64,000 nucleotides of DNA from Intestinibacillus massiliensis (GTDB lineage Bacteria > Bacillota > Clostridia > Oscillospirales > Butyricicoccaceae). Below, piece by piece: positions 7,832 to 16,594 of this stretch. The stretch spans positions 558,001 through 622,000 of the forward strand of contig JAJUJC010000001.1 of the NCBI GenBank assembly GCA_029267335.1. The letters are read 5' to 3'. Made by a program: the position numbers and the translations under genes. The notes under the pieces were generated by a model. The model saw nothing but the letters and a program-made list of their open reading frames with translations. It was not told the DNA's origin and did no database searches. How positions within the stretch are numbered: the stretch's first letter is position 1; each line of letters opens with the position of its first letter.

Positions 7832-7860
7832 ATGATAACATGCAATAGATTATCTGTCAA
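7832..7860 (-). promoter_or_regulatory. Likely promoter of tRNA-Pro
   Basis: On the minus strand, TTGACA (complement of 7855-7860), 17-bp spacer, TATCAT (complement of 7832-7837). The predicted transcript begins about 140 nt before the tRNA. The rest of the 7688-8000 gap shows no supportable gene. Confidence 0.55.
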
Positions 7861-8000
7861 GTCAGCCTGTGTGATTTTATAGCGTGTATAAACTACAACA
7901 GAAAAATACAACAGGAAATTGAAGCCATTGGTCAAAAGTATATAATAGAATAAACAGCATCTTCCGGCAACGAAAGGATGATTGGAACAGAGGGACTTCT

Positions 8001-8440
8001 ATGGCACTTCGCGCGGAACTTCGTGAGAACATATCGCAGACGAAGTATTTATCGGCAGAGCATTATTTACAACATCTTTCCATTATGCGGCTGTTCTTTC
8101 TGGAGCAGCAAAAAATGCACTACCAGCTGGACAAAAACACCATTTTCCCCATCTTTGCAAGGAAACAGTCTTTTCTCAATATACCTCTGAGAAGTTGAAT
8201 GAGGATCTGGATCAGCGTTGGTAAGTTGGAAAAACCTTACTCCGCTTCAGAATCCTCATAAGATTTACCCAATCGCGGACTTTAAGAAGCGTCCGTATCA
8301 ATATATGATGACACAGCCCGTACTGGAGATTGAGCGAATGACAATTTTTCTTGCCTATAATCGGACAGAGCAGCTATTTTCGTCGATCCATCAGAGTGAA
8401 TTGGATATCCCCTGCCCCAACTCCCGGCATACCGGCAACT
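8001..8440 (+). pseudogene. DUF2397 (TIGR02677)-type protein, N-terminal remnant
   Basis: A good start (ATG at 8001) opens MALRAELRENISQTKYLSAE, then HYLQHLSIMRLFFLEQQKMH and YQLDKNTIF. The reading then jumps frame at least twice: LQGNSLFS, then QYTSEKLNEDLDQ, then LVSWKNLTPLQNPHKIYPIA, DFKKRPYQYMMTQPVLEIER and MTI from about 8218. Joined, this matches my memory of the N-terminus of the DUF2397/TIGR02677 family, part of the TIGR02677-02680 four-gene group that has been linked to a Wadjet-type SMC-like anti-plasmid system. The partner genes are not seen. Several frameshifts make it non-functional. Confidence 0.6.
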
Positions 8441-9539
8441 AAGAAAATGAACAAAAGACACAAAACGCCGGCATTTGGCGATCCCTCGCTGGATGATTCT
8501 CTGGGGAAAAGCCGCTCAGCTGCAGCAGATACTGAAGCAAACGCAACCGCTTCGCAAGCAGCTTATGGGACATATATACGATGTTAGGTCGGAATTTGGT
8601 TCACCTTTCCAGCCCGTATCGCGTGCGGCGCGCACAGTGCTGCTTTCACCTGCGTCCGCATCGACGCGGACGCACGCTTAACGCTGAAATACAGCTCCTG
8701 GTTCTCATTCTGTTTGATCCCCAAACGATACAACAGGCAACGAAATTCATACATGCACGTTTTCCTCAAAAACCCGAATATAGTTGGGCATTGTCAGCAC
8801 TCCATCCGTGCAGACAAGTTTGCAATCGGTGATGCCATCTCTTTGCGGTGTAAAATACTGCCCGTATTCCGTGCCTTACCGCAGTTTCGAAAATCTTTGA
8901 ACGAACAGTTGGGCTGAAATTTGATCGTAAATGAGGCAGTCGTAAAGTTGGAGAAGGTTCCGCCGGGCATTGCCCTGAATGGGGATTTGGGCATTTCAAG
9001 ATTCGCTGGACTACTGCCTTCCGTGTGCCTTGCTTCTATACTTGACTTGTCCGGTTTGGACGACGGGGAACAGTTCGTGCTTTCCTCCCTGACCGAAGCA
9101 GTAGTGCACTTTCTCGCGGAATACCGTGCTATCGACTGGACCACATTCCCCATCGAAAAAGTCTGTTACGCTTTTTGCGATACGCTCAGGAAATTGGGCT
9201 GCTTGTGGTATATCACAGCAACTGCGATAATTTTGGCATCGATCAAAATCAAAATGAAAAATGCAGCGATTCCATCACCAAAGAGAATATCGCGCGCGTT
9301 CGCGCTACGAATCTGCGTGATCCCGCCGCACCTCTCCCCTGCTGTGCGGTTTGTGACCTGTATTCTCGTAGAACGGCAGCGAACGGAAATCATCGAGAAA
9401 GGTACGATGTGTAAAATGGCGCGCGGTTGTATGGTGTGCTGGATGGCAGAGCGAAACATTACGATGCCGCTCAATGCGTTGTCACACGCGGTGAGTCGGC
9501 TGCGGCAAAGTGAGCGTATCCCGTTGCCCAATCACACCG
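8441..9539. other. Decayed DNA, no intact gene
   Basis: Overlapping short frames on the plus strand look like frameshifted coding DNA, for example ATKFIHARFPQKP near 8745-8785, LTEAVVHFLAEYRAIDWTTF near 9090-9150 and YHSNCDNFGIDQNQNEKC near 9210. They seem to lead into the GGDEF remnant that follows, so this may be the sensory half of the same dead signalling gene. No family is assigned for this part. Confidence 0.4.
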
Positions 9540-9960
9540 GCATCCGTCAAATCGAGCTGCTGGAAAATGCGCTCTCTGCCCTTTTGACCGGATTCACCAC
9601 AGCAGAGATCGCATTCGACGAAATAGAGGAGCGGGCTTACCGGCTCCTGACCGGTTTCCCCAATCGCGCCGCCTTCTACACCTATTTGACCGAGTACCAC
9701 GCGCGCCCGCGGGATGCAGCGAATACGCTAACGCTGCTCTATTGGGATTTGGGTGGATTTAAGGCGGTCAGCGAACCTTTGGACATCATACCGGAGATGC
9801 GTTATTGACGCATCTCCGCACACCACGCAAAAACTGTGTGCGCAGCGGAAAACACCGCCTGAACTTCTATCACGATCTCGCGCCGATAGCGCGTTAGCCA
9901 CATTTCTGCACAAGGCGCTTTTAGAACGCGTGCAGTCGCAATGCTCTCGTGCTCTTTCCG
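9540..9960 (+). pseudogene. GGDEF (diguanylate cyclase) remnant
   Basis: One frame gives LLTGFPNRAAFYTYLTEY and TLTLLYWDLGGFKAV, the conserved opening of a GGDEF domain (LTGLPNR and D-x-D-x-FK). The next conserved block, FGHHTGDALLTHLR, appears in a second frame at about 9780. The active-site loop region (LLSRSRADSALATFL in a third frame, near 9880) has lost the GGDEF residues. At least two frameshifts are present. A dead cyclic-di-GMP synthase; an intact GGDEF protein occurs at 32034-34940. Confidence 0.65.
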
Positions 9961-9983
9961 TCATCCTCCATCAAATGCATCAG

Positions 9984-10021
9984 AACAAAAATACAGGGGA
10001 GAGCGTTTTTGCTCTCCCCTG
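9984..10021 (-). terminator. Intrinsic terminator of spoIVB
   Basis: Hairpin CAGGGGAGAGC / GCTCTCCCCTG at 9994-10021, followed on the minus strand by TATTTTTG. It lies 44 bp after the spoIVB stop. Confidence 0.85.
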
Positions 10022-10064
10022 CGCAAGCTTTATTGCGTTTTGGGTACACTACGCGTGTGCCCTT

Positions 10065-11096
10065 TTATTTTTCCATTTCGTCAAACATACGCTCGATGAA
10101 AATTGCATATCCGCGCGTCGGGTCGTTGACGAGCACATGCGTAACGGCGCCGATCAGTTTGCCGTCTTGCAGGACCGGGCTGCCTGACATGCCCTGCACA
10201 ATGCCGCCGGTCTTTGCGAGCAAAGCGGGATCGGTCACATGCAGCAGCATGCAGCGACCCAGCTCGTCGTCATCGCCGTACAGTTTCGTGATCTCCACCT
10301 GATATGCCTGCACCTGCTCGCCTTCCACGTTGCTCAAAATCTGTGCCGCACCGGTGTGGATCTCACTGGATTGTGCCACCGGCACGCTTTTCAGCTTCGC
10401 GTAGTAGGCGTCATCGGTCAGTACACCAAAAATACCCGAGGTGGTATTTTTGTCCACCGTACCCATATCCCGCTGCAAGTTGAATGCACCGTGCAGCTCG
10501 CCGGGGTCGCCGGACTGCCCGCGCTTGACATCGGTCACCTCCGCTTCGGTCACCGTGCCCTTTGACATTGGCAACAGCGCTCCTGTCTCCGTGTCACAGA
10601 TGCCGTGTCCAAGCGAACCATATGCTCCCGTCGCCGGATCGACATAGGTGATCGTGCCGATGCCTGCCATGCTGTCACGCACCATCACACCGATGCGATA
10701 CGCACCCGACGTATCCGCGACCGGTGTTACGGCAAGATTGTTCTGCATGCCATCCCGCCGAAGAGTCAACTGCACCGCTTTGCCGTCCGCTCCGGCGACC
10801 GCTTTTTGCAGTCCTTCGTTGGATTCGATTTTTTTGCCGTCTGCTGTCAAGATCATGTCGCCCTCGCGCAGTCCTGCCTGCTTCGCCGGATAGACCAGGC
10901 CCACGGAAGTCTGCACTCCGCTCAAGCGCACGACCATAACGCCATCCGCTGTCAGTCGAATCCCCGCCGCTCTGCCGACTGGCACGACTGTTTCCGGCGC
11001 TGCACGCGCCTGCAAGCCTGCCGGCAGAAAGAACGCGACCGCCAGCAGTGCCGTCACGATACGCTTGGAACGCGCCGTTTTCCATTGACTTCTCAA
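10065..11096 (-). CDS. spoIVB: SpoIVB sporulation serine peptidase
   Basis: SpoIVB (peptidase family S55) is made in the forespore and signals to the mother cell to activate pro-SigmaK processing. Domains in order: N-terminal signal/anchor (IVTALLAVAFFLPAGLQARA), a PDZ domain (about residues 65-130, VYPAKQAGLREGDMIL), and the S55 peptidase with the catalytic His in SLGHGICD and the catalytic Ser in GIVQGMSGSPVLQDGK followed by GAVTHVLVNDP. I prefer a TTG start at 11096 (343 aa) because a GGAGGTGAG site lies just before it; the frame is open further upstream to 11219 without support. Single gene with its own terminator. Confidence 0.92.
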   Translation of the reverse strand: MRSQWKTARSKRIVTALLAVAFFLPAGLQARAAPETVVPVGRAAGIRLTADGVMVVRLSGVQTSVGLVYPAKQAGLREGDMILTADGKKIESNEGLQKAVAGADGKAVQLTLRRDGMQNNLAVTPVADTSGAYRIGVMVRDSMAGIGTITYVDPATGAYGSLGHGICDTETGALLPMSKGTVTEAEVTDVKRGQSGDPGELHGAFNLQRDMGTVDKNTTSGIFGVLTDDAYYAKLKSVPVAQSSEIHTGAAQILSNVEGEQVQAYQVEITKLYGDDDELGRCMLLHVTDPALLAKTGGIVQGMSGSPVLQDGKLIGAVTHVLVNDPTRGYAIFIERMFDEMEK

Positions 11097-11210
11097 ATCT
11101 GTCTCACCTCCCGTTTTTACTATTCCACGACAGGCGCAAACTATCGCAGAGAACGTTTGGTGCAGCAAGCGAAGTTTTGGACGTTTTCTCAATGCCGCTT
11201 CACGCAATGC

Positions 11211-11239
11211 TTGTGCCACGGCAGCAAAAAGCGTATACT
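11211..11239 (+). promoter_or_regulatory. Promoter of the SLOG gene
   Basis: TTGTGC (11211-11216), 17-bp spacer, TATACT (11234-11239), 46 bp before the ATG at 11285. Confidence 0.6.
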
Positions 11240-11284
11240 AAATATAGGAAATTTTATTATTTAGAAAAACGGAGGTTTGGGCAC

Positions 11285-11671
11285 ATGCATGTTGCTATCG
11301 TCGGTTCGCGTGATCTGCCGGATTGCTTTTTTGAAGCACTCTGTGCTCATGTTCCTATCGGTGCGAGCGAGATTCGTTCGGGCGGCGCACAGGGTGCGGA
11401 CGCATTCGCCGCACGCTATGCGCACGAAAACGGACTGCGCCTGACCCTGATCGAGCCGGACTACGCCCGCTATGGACGGCGCGCCCCGCTCGAGCGTTCC
11501 GAACGCATCATCGAAGGTGCAGATTACGTTATCGCGCTGTGGGATGGTCGCTCCCGCGGCACAGCATATACCATTAAAGCCTGTCTTGAGCGCAATATTC
11601 CCGTGCGTGTGCTGCTCTGCCGTGAGGAAGATACTTCCTTCAATTCCACGGATGCACTTATATTGCTTTGA
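11285..11671 (+). CDS. SLOG-domain (DprA/YspA-like) protein, 128 aa
   Basis: A small Rossmann-type SLOG protein: MHVAIVGSRDL at the N-terminus, the ligand-binding loop RSGGAQGADAFAARYA (residues 31-46), and VIALWDGRSRGTAYTIKACL near residues 80-100. This matches the DUF2493/YspA cpYpsA-related group, thought to bind nucleotide-derived ligands; the exact role is unknown. The ATG at 11285 is chosen for its GGAGG site; the longer frame from 11048 overlaps the spoIVB start and has no signal. It is monocistronic, sharing a bidirectional terminator with dapB. Confidence 0.85.
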   Translation: MHVAIVGSRDLPDCFFEALCAHVPIGASEIRSGGAQGADAFAARYAHENGLRLTLIEPDYARYGRRAPLERSERIIEGADYVIALWDGRSRGTAYTIKACLERNIPVRVLLCREEDTSFNSTDALILL

Positions 11672-11730
11672 TATTTCTTTGGATAGTGTTCGCAGTTTCC
11701 TTACACAACATACCGGTTTTCAAAACAAAA

Positions 11731-11765
11731 AAACGTGGAAACGATGTTCGTTTCCACGTTTTTTA
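11731..11765. terminator. Bidirectional terminator (SLOG gene / dapB)
   Basis: Hairpin AACGTGGAAAC / GTTTCCACGTT with A-run before and T-run after, between two convergent genes. Confidence 0.9.
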
Positions 11766-11769
11766 TGCT

Positions 11770-12531
11770 TTACATTGCCGCAACGACGTGCTTCATGTTA
11801 TACAGTCCGGGCTGCTTGGCGCCTGCGAGGAATACCGCCGCATTGACTGCGCCGACAGCAAACACCTCGCGTGACTGGGCGATATGCGTCAGCTCGATGA
11901 CCTCGTCGCGTCCGCAGAACATGACCGTATGCTCCCCGACGATCGTGCCTCCGCGCACCGCAGAAATGCCGATCTCGTGTGCCGCGCGCTTTTCGCGGCG
12001 GTCGTGACGGTCGTACACATAGTCCGCGTCATACGGCAGCGCTTCCGCGACCGCATCCGCGAGCATGAGCGCCGTGCCGGAGGGCGCGTCGAGCTTCTGG
12101 TTGTGATGCTTCTCCACGATCTCCACGTCGTAGCCGTCACCCAGAACGCGCGCGCAGCGCTGAAGCAGTTCGAGCATCAGATTGATGCCGAGCGACATAT
12201 TGCCCGAGCGGAACACCGGAATGCGCGCGGCTGCGTCCTGAATGCGCACAAGCTGCTCCTCGCTGTGTCCGGTCGTGCAGATGACGACCGGCGTTTTGGT
12301 CTCCACGCAGTAGCGCAGCAGCGTATCCGTCACCGAAATATTGGAAAAGTCAATGATAACGTCGCACGCGCCCTTGAACTCAAACGGATCGGCATAAACC
12401 GGAAAATCCGCAAGCTTTTGTGTGTTGACATCAAAGCCCGCAACGATCTTCAGGTCGTTTTTCTTCGCGCAGATGTCGGTAATGACCCGACCCATACGGC
12501 CGTTACAGCCGGAAAGCGCAATTTTCAGCAT
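11770..12531 (-). CDS. dapB: 4-hydroxy-tetrahydrodipicolinate reductase
   Basis: Catalyses the NAD(P)H-dependent reduction step of the DAP/lysine pathway, feeding peptidoglycan, lysine and spore dipicolinate. The Rossmann motif GCNGRMG is at residues 8-14. The active-site block EKHHNQKLDAPSGTA (about 140-154) holds the catalytic His pair and Lys. Length 253 aa, normal for the short Gram-positive form. The ATG has an AAAGGAG site. It is the last gene of asd-dapA-dapB, 29 bp after dapA, under the lysine riboswitch. Confidence 0.96.
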   Translation of the reverse strand: MLKIALSGCNGRMGRVITDICAKKNDLKIVAGFDVNTQKLADFPVYADPFEFKGACDVIIDFSNISVTDTLLRYCVETKTPVVICTTGHSEEQLVRIQDAAARIPVFRSGNMSLGINLMLELLQRCARVLGDGYDVEIVEKHHNQKLDAPSGTALMLADAVAEALPYDADYVYDRHDRREKRAAHEIGISAVRGGTIVGEHTVMFCGRDEVIELTHIAQSREVFAVGAVNAAVFLAGAKQPGLYNMKHVVAAM

Positions 12532-12560
12532 TTTTCAAAACTCCTTTGCGGGGGACAGAT

Positions 12561-13454
12561 TTATTTCTCGATCTTGCAGCCCGCCGCATCCAGTTCACGC
12601 TTGAGCGTCTCAAAATGCGCGTCGCTCAGGCGCACGAGCGGCATGCGCAGATCACCGACCTTCCAGCCGAGGTACTCCATTGCGGCCTTGACCGGAATCG
12701 GGTTGACTTCGCTGAACAGCGCGTTGATGAGCGGCATATACGCAAGCTGCATCTTTGCCGCCGCCGCATAATCCCCACGCAGGCAAGCCGCAGTGATCTC
12801 ATGCGTTTCGGCAGGCGCGACATTCGACAGCACCGAAATGACGCCCTTGCCGCCGAGCGACATGAGCGGCACGATCTGGTCGTCATTGCCCGACCACACA
12901 TTGAGCTCGTCACCGCACAGGTGCATGGTCTCCGCAATGGCGGAGAAATTGCCCGACGCCTCCTTGATGCCGTTGATGTTGGGGTGCTTCGACAGCTCTT
13001 GCAGCGTCTCCGGCGTGAAGGACATGCCGGTGCGCGACGGTACTTCATACAGGATGATCGGCAGACCGCAGTCCGCGATGGCTGTGAAGTGCGCGACCAG
13101 ACCGCGCTGCGTCGTCTTATTGTAATACGGTGTGACCGACAGACCGGCGTCTGCGCCGCAGGACAGCGCAAACTTGGTCAGCGATACCGCATAATCGGTG
13201 TGATTGGAGCCTGTGCCCGCGACGACCGGCACGCGATGATTGATGTACTCGCAGCCGAACGCGATCGCGGCGCGATGCTCCTCGTCGGTCAGCGCGCTGC
13301 CCTCACCCGTCGTGCCGACGATCGTGATACAGTCCGTGCCGTGGTCGATCTGGTAATCAATGATCTTCTTAAATTCCTCGTAGTCGATCTCGCCGGTCGA
13401 TGTGAACGGCGTGATAATGGCGACTGAAGCGCCGGTGAATACGGGCTTTTTCAT
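12561..13454 (-). CDS. dapA: 4-hydroxy-tetrahydrodipicolinate synthase
   Basis: Condenses aspartate semialdehyde with pyruvate. The TIM-barrel aldolase features are visible: GTTGEGSAL (residues 47-55, pyruvate-binding), Tyr136 in LYEVPSRTG with Arg141, and the Schiff-base Lys164 in GIKEASGN. Length 297 aa is typical. An AAGGAGG site precedes the ATG. It lies between asd and dapB in one leftward operon. Confidence 0.96.
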   Translation of the reverse strand: MKKPVFTGASVAIITPFTSTGEIDYEEFKKIIDYQIDHGTDCITIVGTTGEGSALTDEEHRAAIAFGCEYINHRVPVVAGTGSNHTDYAVSLTKFALSCGADAGLSVTPYYNKTTQRGLVAHFTAIADCGLPIILYEVPSRTGMSFTPETLQELSKHPNINGIKEASGNFSAIAETMHLCGDELNVWSGNDDQIVPLMSLGGKGVISVLSNVAPAETHEITAACLRGDYAAAAKMQLAYMPLINALFSEVNPIPVKAAMEYLGWKVGDLRMPLVRLSDAHFETLKRELDAAGCKIEK

Positions 13455-13508
13455 AAAAGGGAGCCTCCTTGGGGTCCATGCATCATAAATTTTTTGGGGA
13501 AATACGGT

Positions 13509-14597
13509 TTAGCGAACCGGCTCGATATAGCCTTCGGCGCACAGCAGCTCTGCCATGAGGACCGCGCCGCCCGCTGCGCCGCGCAGGGTGTTATGAGACA
13601 GGCTGACGAACTTGTAGTCGTAGACCGCGTCCTCACGCAGACGACCGATGGATACGCCCATGCCGCCTTCCAGATCGCGGTCAAGCTTGGTCTGCGGGCG
13701 GTTCTCCTCTTCAAAATAGGTCAGGAAATGTGCGGGGGCGGAGGGCAGCTGAAGCTCCTGCGCACGACCGGTATAGTTGGTCCAACGCTCGAGAATCTGT
13801 TCACGGGTGGGCTTCTTCGCAAATTTGACGAACGCCGCCGCCATATGTCCGTCGCTCGCCGCGACGCGCAGGCACTGCGCTGTGATCTTGGGCGCGGTCG
13901 CGTTCTCGATGTGATCGCCCGCGACATGACCCCAGACCTTCATCGGTTCCTTTTCGCTCTTCTCTTCCTCGCCGCCGATATAGGGGATGACGTTGTCGAT
14001 CATCTCGGGCCAGGTCTCAAAGGTCTTTCCGGCGCCCGAAATCGCCTGATAGGTGCACACCGCGACCTCGGTCGGCTCAAAATCGAGCAGCGCGCTGAGC
14101 GCGGGGACATAGCTCTGAATGGAGCAGTTGGACTTAACAGCAATGAAGCCGCGCTTCGTGCCCAGACGCTTTTTCTGCTCCGGAATGATCTGCGCGTGAT
14201 CGGCGTTGATCTCCGGAATGATCATGGGCACATCGGGCGTAAAGCGGTGCGCAGAATTGTTGGAAATGACCGGGCACTCCAGCTTTGCATAGCGTTCCTC
14301 AAGTGCGCGGATCTCATCCTTCTTCATATCAACGGCACAGAACGTAAAGTCGACCATGCCCGCGAGCTTTTCCGCGTCCTTGTCGGCGTCGAGCATGACC
14401 ATGCTCTTCAGGCTCTCCGGCATCGGCACGGTCATTTTCCAACGACCCTCGCATGCCTCAGCGTAGGTCTTGCCTGCGTTGCGGCCGGAAGCCGCGAGCG
14501 CGACGACCTGAAACCACGGATGCTTTTCCAGCAGTGTTGCAAACCGCTGTCCGACCATACCGGTCGCGCCGACGATCCCTACTTTGTACTGTTTCAT
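13509..14597 (-). CDS. asd: Aspartate-semialdehyde dehydrogenase
   Basis: NADP-dependent reductive dephosphorylation of aspartyl phosphate, the branch point to lysine/DAP and threonine/methionine. The N-terminal nucleotide loop GATGMVGQ is at residues 10-17 and the catalytic Cys158 is in VKSNCSIQ. The ATG at 14597 follows GAGGAGG; the frame is open further upstream to 14894 only because it runs through the riboswitch leader. 362 aa. First gene of asd-dapA-dapB. Confidence 0.96.
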   Translation of the reverse strand: MKQYKVGIVGATGMVGQRFATLLEKHPWFQVVALAASGRNAGKTYAEACEGRWKMTVPMPESLKSMVMLDADKDAEKLAGMVDFTFCAVDMKKDEIRALEERYAKLECPVISNNSAHRFTPDVPMIIPEINADHAQIIPEQKKRLGTKRGFIAVKSNCSIQSYVPALSALLDFEPTEVAVCTYQAISGAGKTFETWPEMIDNVIPYIGGEEEKSEKEPMKVWGHVAGDHIENATAPKITAQCLRVAASDGHMAAAFVKFAKKPTREQILERWTNYTGRAQELQLPSAPAHFLTYFEEENRPQTKLDRDLEGGMGVSIGRLREDAVYDYKFVSLSHNTLRGAAGGAVLMAELLCAEGYIEPVR

Positions 14598-14702
14598 TTC
14601 TTCTATGTCCTCCTCAAAGTTATACTGACAGATGGAGCGCCGCGAAACGGCGCGCAAACGACTGTCGGAGGGACAATGTCCGACCGCTTGCAGGCATTTC
14701 CT

Positions 14703-14734
14703 GCAAATAAAAATACCGGTTGAAAAACCGGTAT
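14703..14734 (-). terminator. Riboswitch-linked terminator upstream of asd
   Basis: Hairpin ATACCGGT / ACCGGTAT followed on the minus strand by TATTTTTATTT, placed between the lysine aptamer and asd. This is the expected expression platform: termination when lysine is bound. Confidence 0.85.
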
Positions 14735-14781
14735 GAACTATACTATAATAGAAAAAGAGCACATGCTCCCTCACATTATGG

Positions 14782-14950
14782 TGATAGCACTCCACCGTGT
14801 TCTCCGGTGACAGACGACAGGATGTTCTCCGGGCCGTCCAGCACAGCCTTCGCGCACCGCTGCGGCTGCCTTCGGCGGAATACCCCTTTCTCATCCGGTC
14901 GTCGGGGGTGCTCCCTCACGGATGATACTCATGAAAACCGCGCCTCTATC
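14782..14950 (-). promoter_or_regulatory. Lysine riboswitch (L-box) controlling asd-dapA-dapB
   Basis: The minus-strand leader carries the L-box landmarks in order: GATAGAGGCGCG (start of P1/P2), ATGAGTA (loop-E-like motif), a long arm closed by GGATGAGAAAGGGG, GCCGAAGG, and finally CTGTCACCGGAGAACACGG, then TGGAGTGCTATC, which closes P1 against GATAGAG. This arrangement is that of known lysine aptamers (recalled from the T. maritima structure). Together with the downstream terminator it should switch the lysine operon off when lysine is plentiful. Confidence 0.9.
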
Positions 14951-14975
14951 TATATATGGCTGTGATATATTCATT

Positions 14976-15004
14976 ATTTTAGAGGACAGGTCGTTATTTG
15001 TCAA
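14976..15004 (-). promoter_or_regulatory. Promoter of the asd operon
   Basis: TTGACA (complement of 14999-15004), 17 bp, TAAAAT (complement of 14976-14981), about 25 bp before the L-box aptamer. It lies against the divergent SpoIID-family gene. Confidence 0.7.
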
Positions 15005-15023
15005 TAGAAAGACAGGGAGAAAC

Positions 15024-16574
15024 ATGAAGAAACGTATTTTAGGCATCCTTCTCGCGTCCTGCATGGCTTTCGCCTTGCTCAAACTGCCCGCTTCTGCCTC
15101 GACTGCCGACGGTACGGTGCGCATTGGGCTGTACTATGGATCCACCGCACTCGCCGCGCCGCAGCTGCAAAATTTCCAAGGCAGCGGCTATCAGGCGGGC
15201 TACTACGATGACGGCGAGGCGTTCCACAGCCTCTACCCAATCAGCGACACTAAGGTCGTCATCCTGCGGGACGCAAACTATGACCGCGCCGCGAACGGCA
15301 CCTACGCGCCCGCCTCCGGCACGGCCGCGACGGTCGGCGCATACCATGTACAGCTTCCTGCGACCTATGCGACCGCGACACAGGCGCAGACCGCTGCCAA
15401 GAGTGCGGGCGGTTTCGCCGCCTACGTCGACGGCGCATACCGCGTGCGCACCGGCAGCTATTCCACCCTGCTTGCCGCGCAGTCCGCGGGCGCACCGCTC
15501 GGTGGCACGCCGGTCGGCGGCTCTTCCACCTGCACCACGGTGATTGAGACCGAAAGCGGCAGCATCCTTTTTGAGTATGACGGTGCGCAGGACTTTGCAA
15601 TGGCGCCGCAGGGCAGCAACCCCGCGACCTGGTGCAAGGGCTATAAGTACTACGGAAATTTCGCCTATCCGCGCGCGTCGAACGGCAACCTCTCCGTTAT
15701 AAACTATGTGAGCACCGAGGATTATGTGAAGGGCGTCATCCCCTATGAGATGAGCGCGGACTGGAACGTTGAAGCGCTCAAGGCGCAGGCGGTCTGCGCC
15801 CGTTCCTACGCAATGAGCGAAACCAAGCACAAAGCGGACGGGTTCGACCTGTGCGCGACGACGCACTGTCAGGTCTATCACGGGCTGAACAACGCGACTG
15901 CAAACTCCGATGCCGCCGTAGACGGCACGAAGGGCGTTTATGCGACCGCAAACGGCAAGCCTGTGCAGCTTTTCTACTTCTCCTCGGACGGCGGTGCGAC
16001 CGAGGACGCCGTGAATGTCTGGGGCGGCGACTACAGCTACTTAGTCGGCAAGACAGACCCCTATGAGACTGCGGCAGTCCCCGAAGCCAAGGCGGTCTGG
16101 TCGGTTACTCTGACTTCCGCACAGGTGCAGAGCAAGATCAAGGCGATCGACGCGTCTTTCGGCACGCTCTCGAATCTCGCCGTCACGAAAAACACCGCGG
16201 TGGGCAATGTGCTCGAGCTGACTGCGACCGATACCTCCGGCAAAAAAGTGACGATCTCCAAGGCGGCATGCCGTTCGACCTTCTCGCTCAACAGTCAGCG
16301 CTACACCATCACGGCGAACGGCGCGTCCACCGGCACGCCTGCTCCGGCTTCGATCGGCGCAGGCATCCTCTCGGGCTTTCAAAAGGCGATGAACGGCACT
16401 TCGATCGGCAGCGCTTCCACCTCGACCGCTGCAACGGGATACACCTTTCATGGCACCGGGTGGGGTCATCACGTCGGCATGAGCCAGTACGGCGCAAAAG
16501 CAATGGCAGAGCAGGGTAAAAGCTATGCCGACATCCTGAACTTCTACTTTACCGGCATTACTCTCTCAAAATAA
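15024..16574 (+). CDS. SpoIID/LytB-domain protein with SPOR domain
   Basis: 516 residues with a signal peptide ([20 protein letters not shown], cleavage near ASA-ST). A SPOR-like repeat at about 105-170 ([16 protein letters not shown] ... [17 protein letters not shown]) should bind denuded glycan strands. The SpoIID domain follows ([29 protein letters not shown], and the C-terminal [16 protein letters not shown]). SpoIID is a lytic transglycosylase for engulfment; this SPOR-fused version is a SpoIID-family paralogue rather than classical spoIID, so I give no symbol. ATG at 15024 with AGGGAGA. It probably runs into queA 20 bp downstream. Confidence 0.88.
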   Translation: MKKRILGILLASCMAFALLKLPASASTADGTVRIGLYYGSTALAAPQLQNFQGSGYQAGYYDDGEAFHSLYPISDTKVVILRDANYDRAANGTYAPASGTAATVGAYHVQLPATYATATQAQTAAKSAGGFAAYVDGAYRVRTGSYSTLLAAQSAGAPLGGTPVGGSSTCTTVIETESGSILFEYDGAQDFAMAPQGSNPATWCKGYKYYGNFAYPRASNGNLSVINYVSTEDYVKGVIPYEMSADWNVEALKAQAVCARSYAMSETKHKADGFDLCATTHCQVYHGLNNATANSDAAVDGTKGVYATANGKPVQLFYFSSDGGATEDAVNVWGGDYSYLVGKTDPYETAAVPEAKAVWSVTLTSAQVQSKIKAIDASFGTLSNLAVTKNTAVGNVLELTATDTSGKKVTISKAACRSTFSLNSQRYTITANGASTGTPAPASIGAGILSGFQKAMNGTSIGSASTSTAATGYTFHGTGWGHHVGMSQYGAKAMAEQGKSYADILNFYFTGITLSK

Positions 16575-16594
16575 AACAAAGGACTGTTATAAAT

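Noticed and set aside
7693-7935. 80-codon minus-strand frame upstream of tRNA-Pro
   Set aside because: It overlaps the predicted tRNA promoter and leader, lacks a ribosome-binding site and has no family features.
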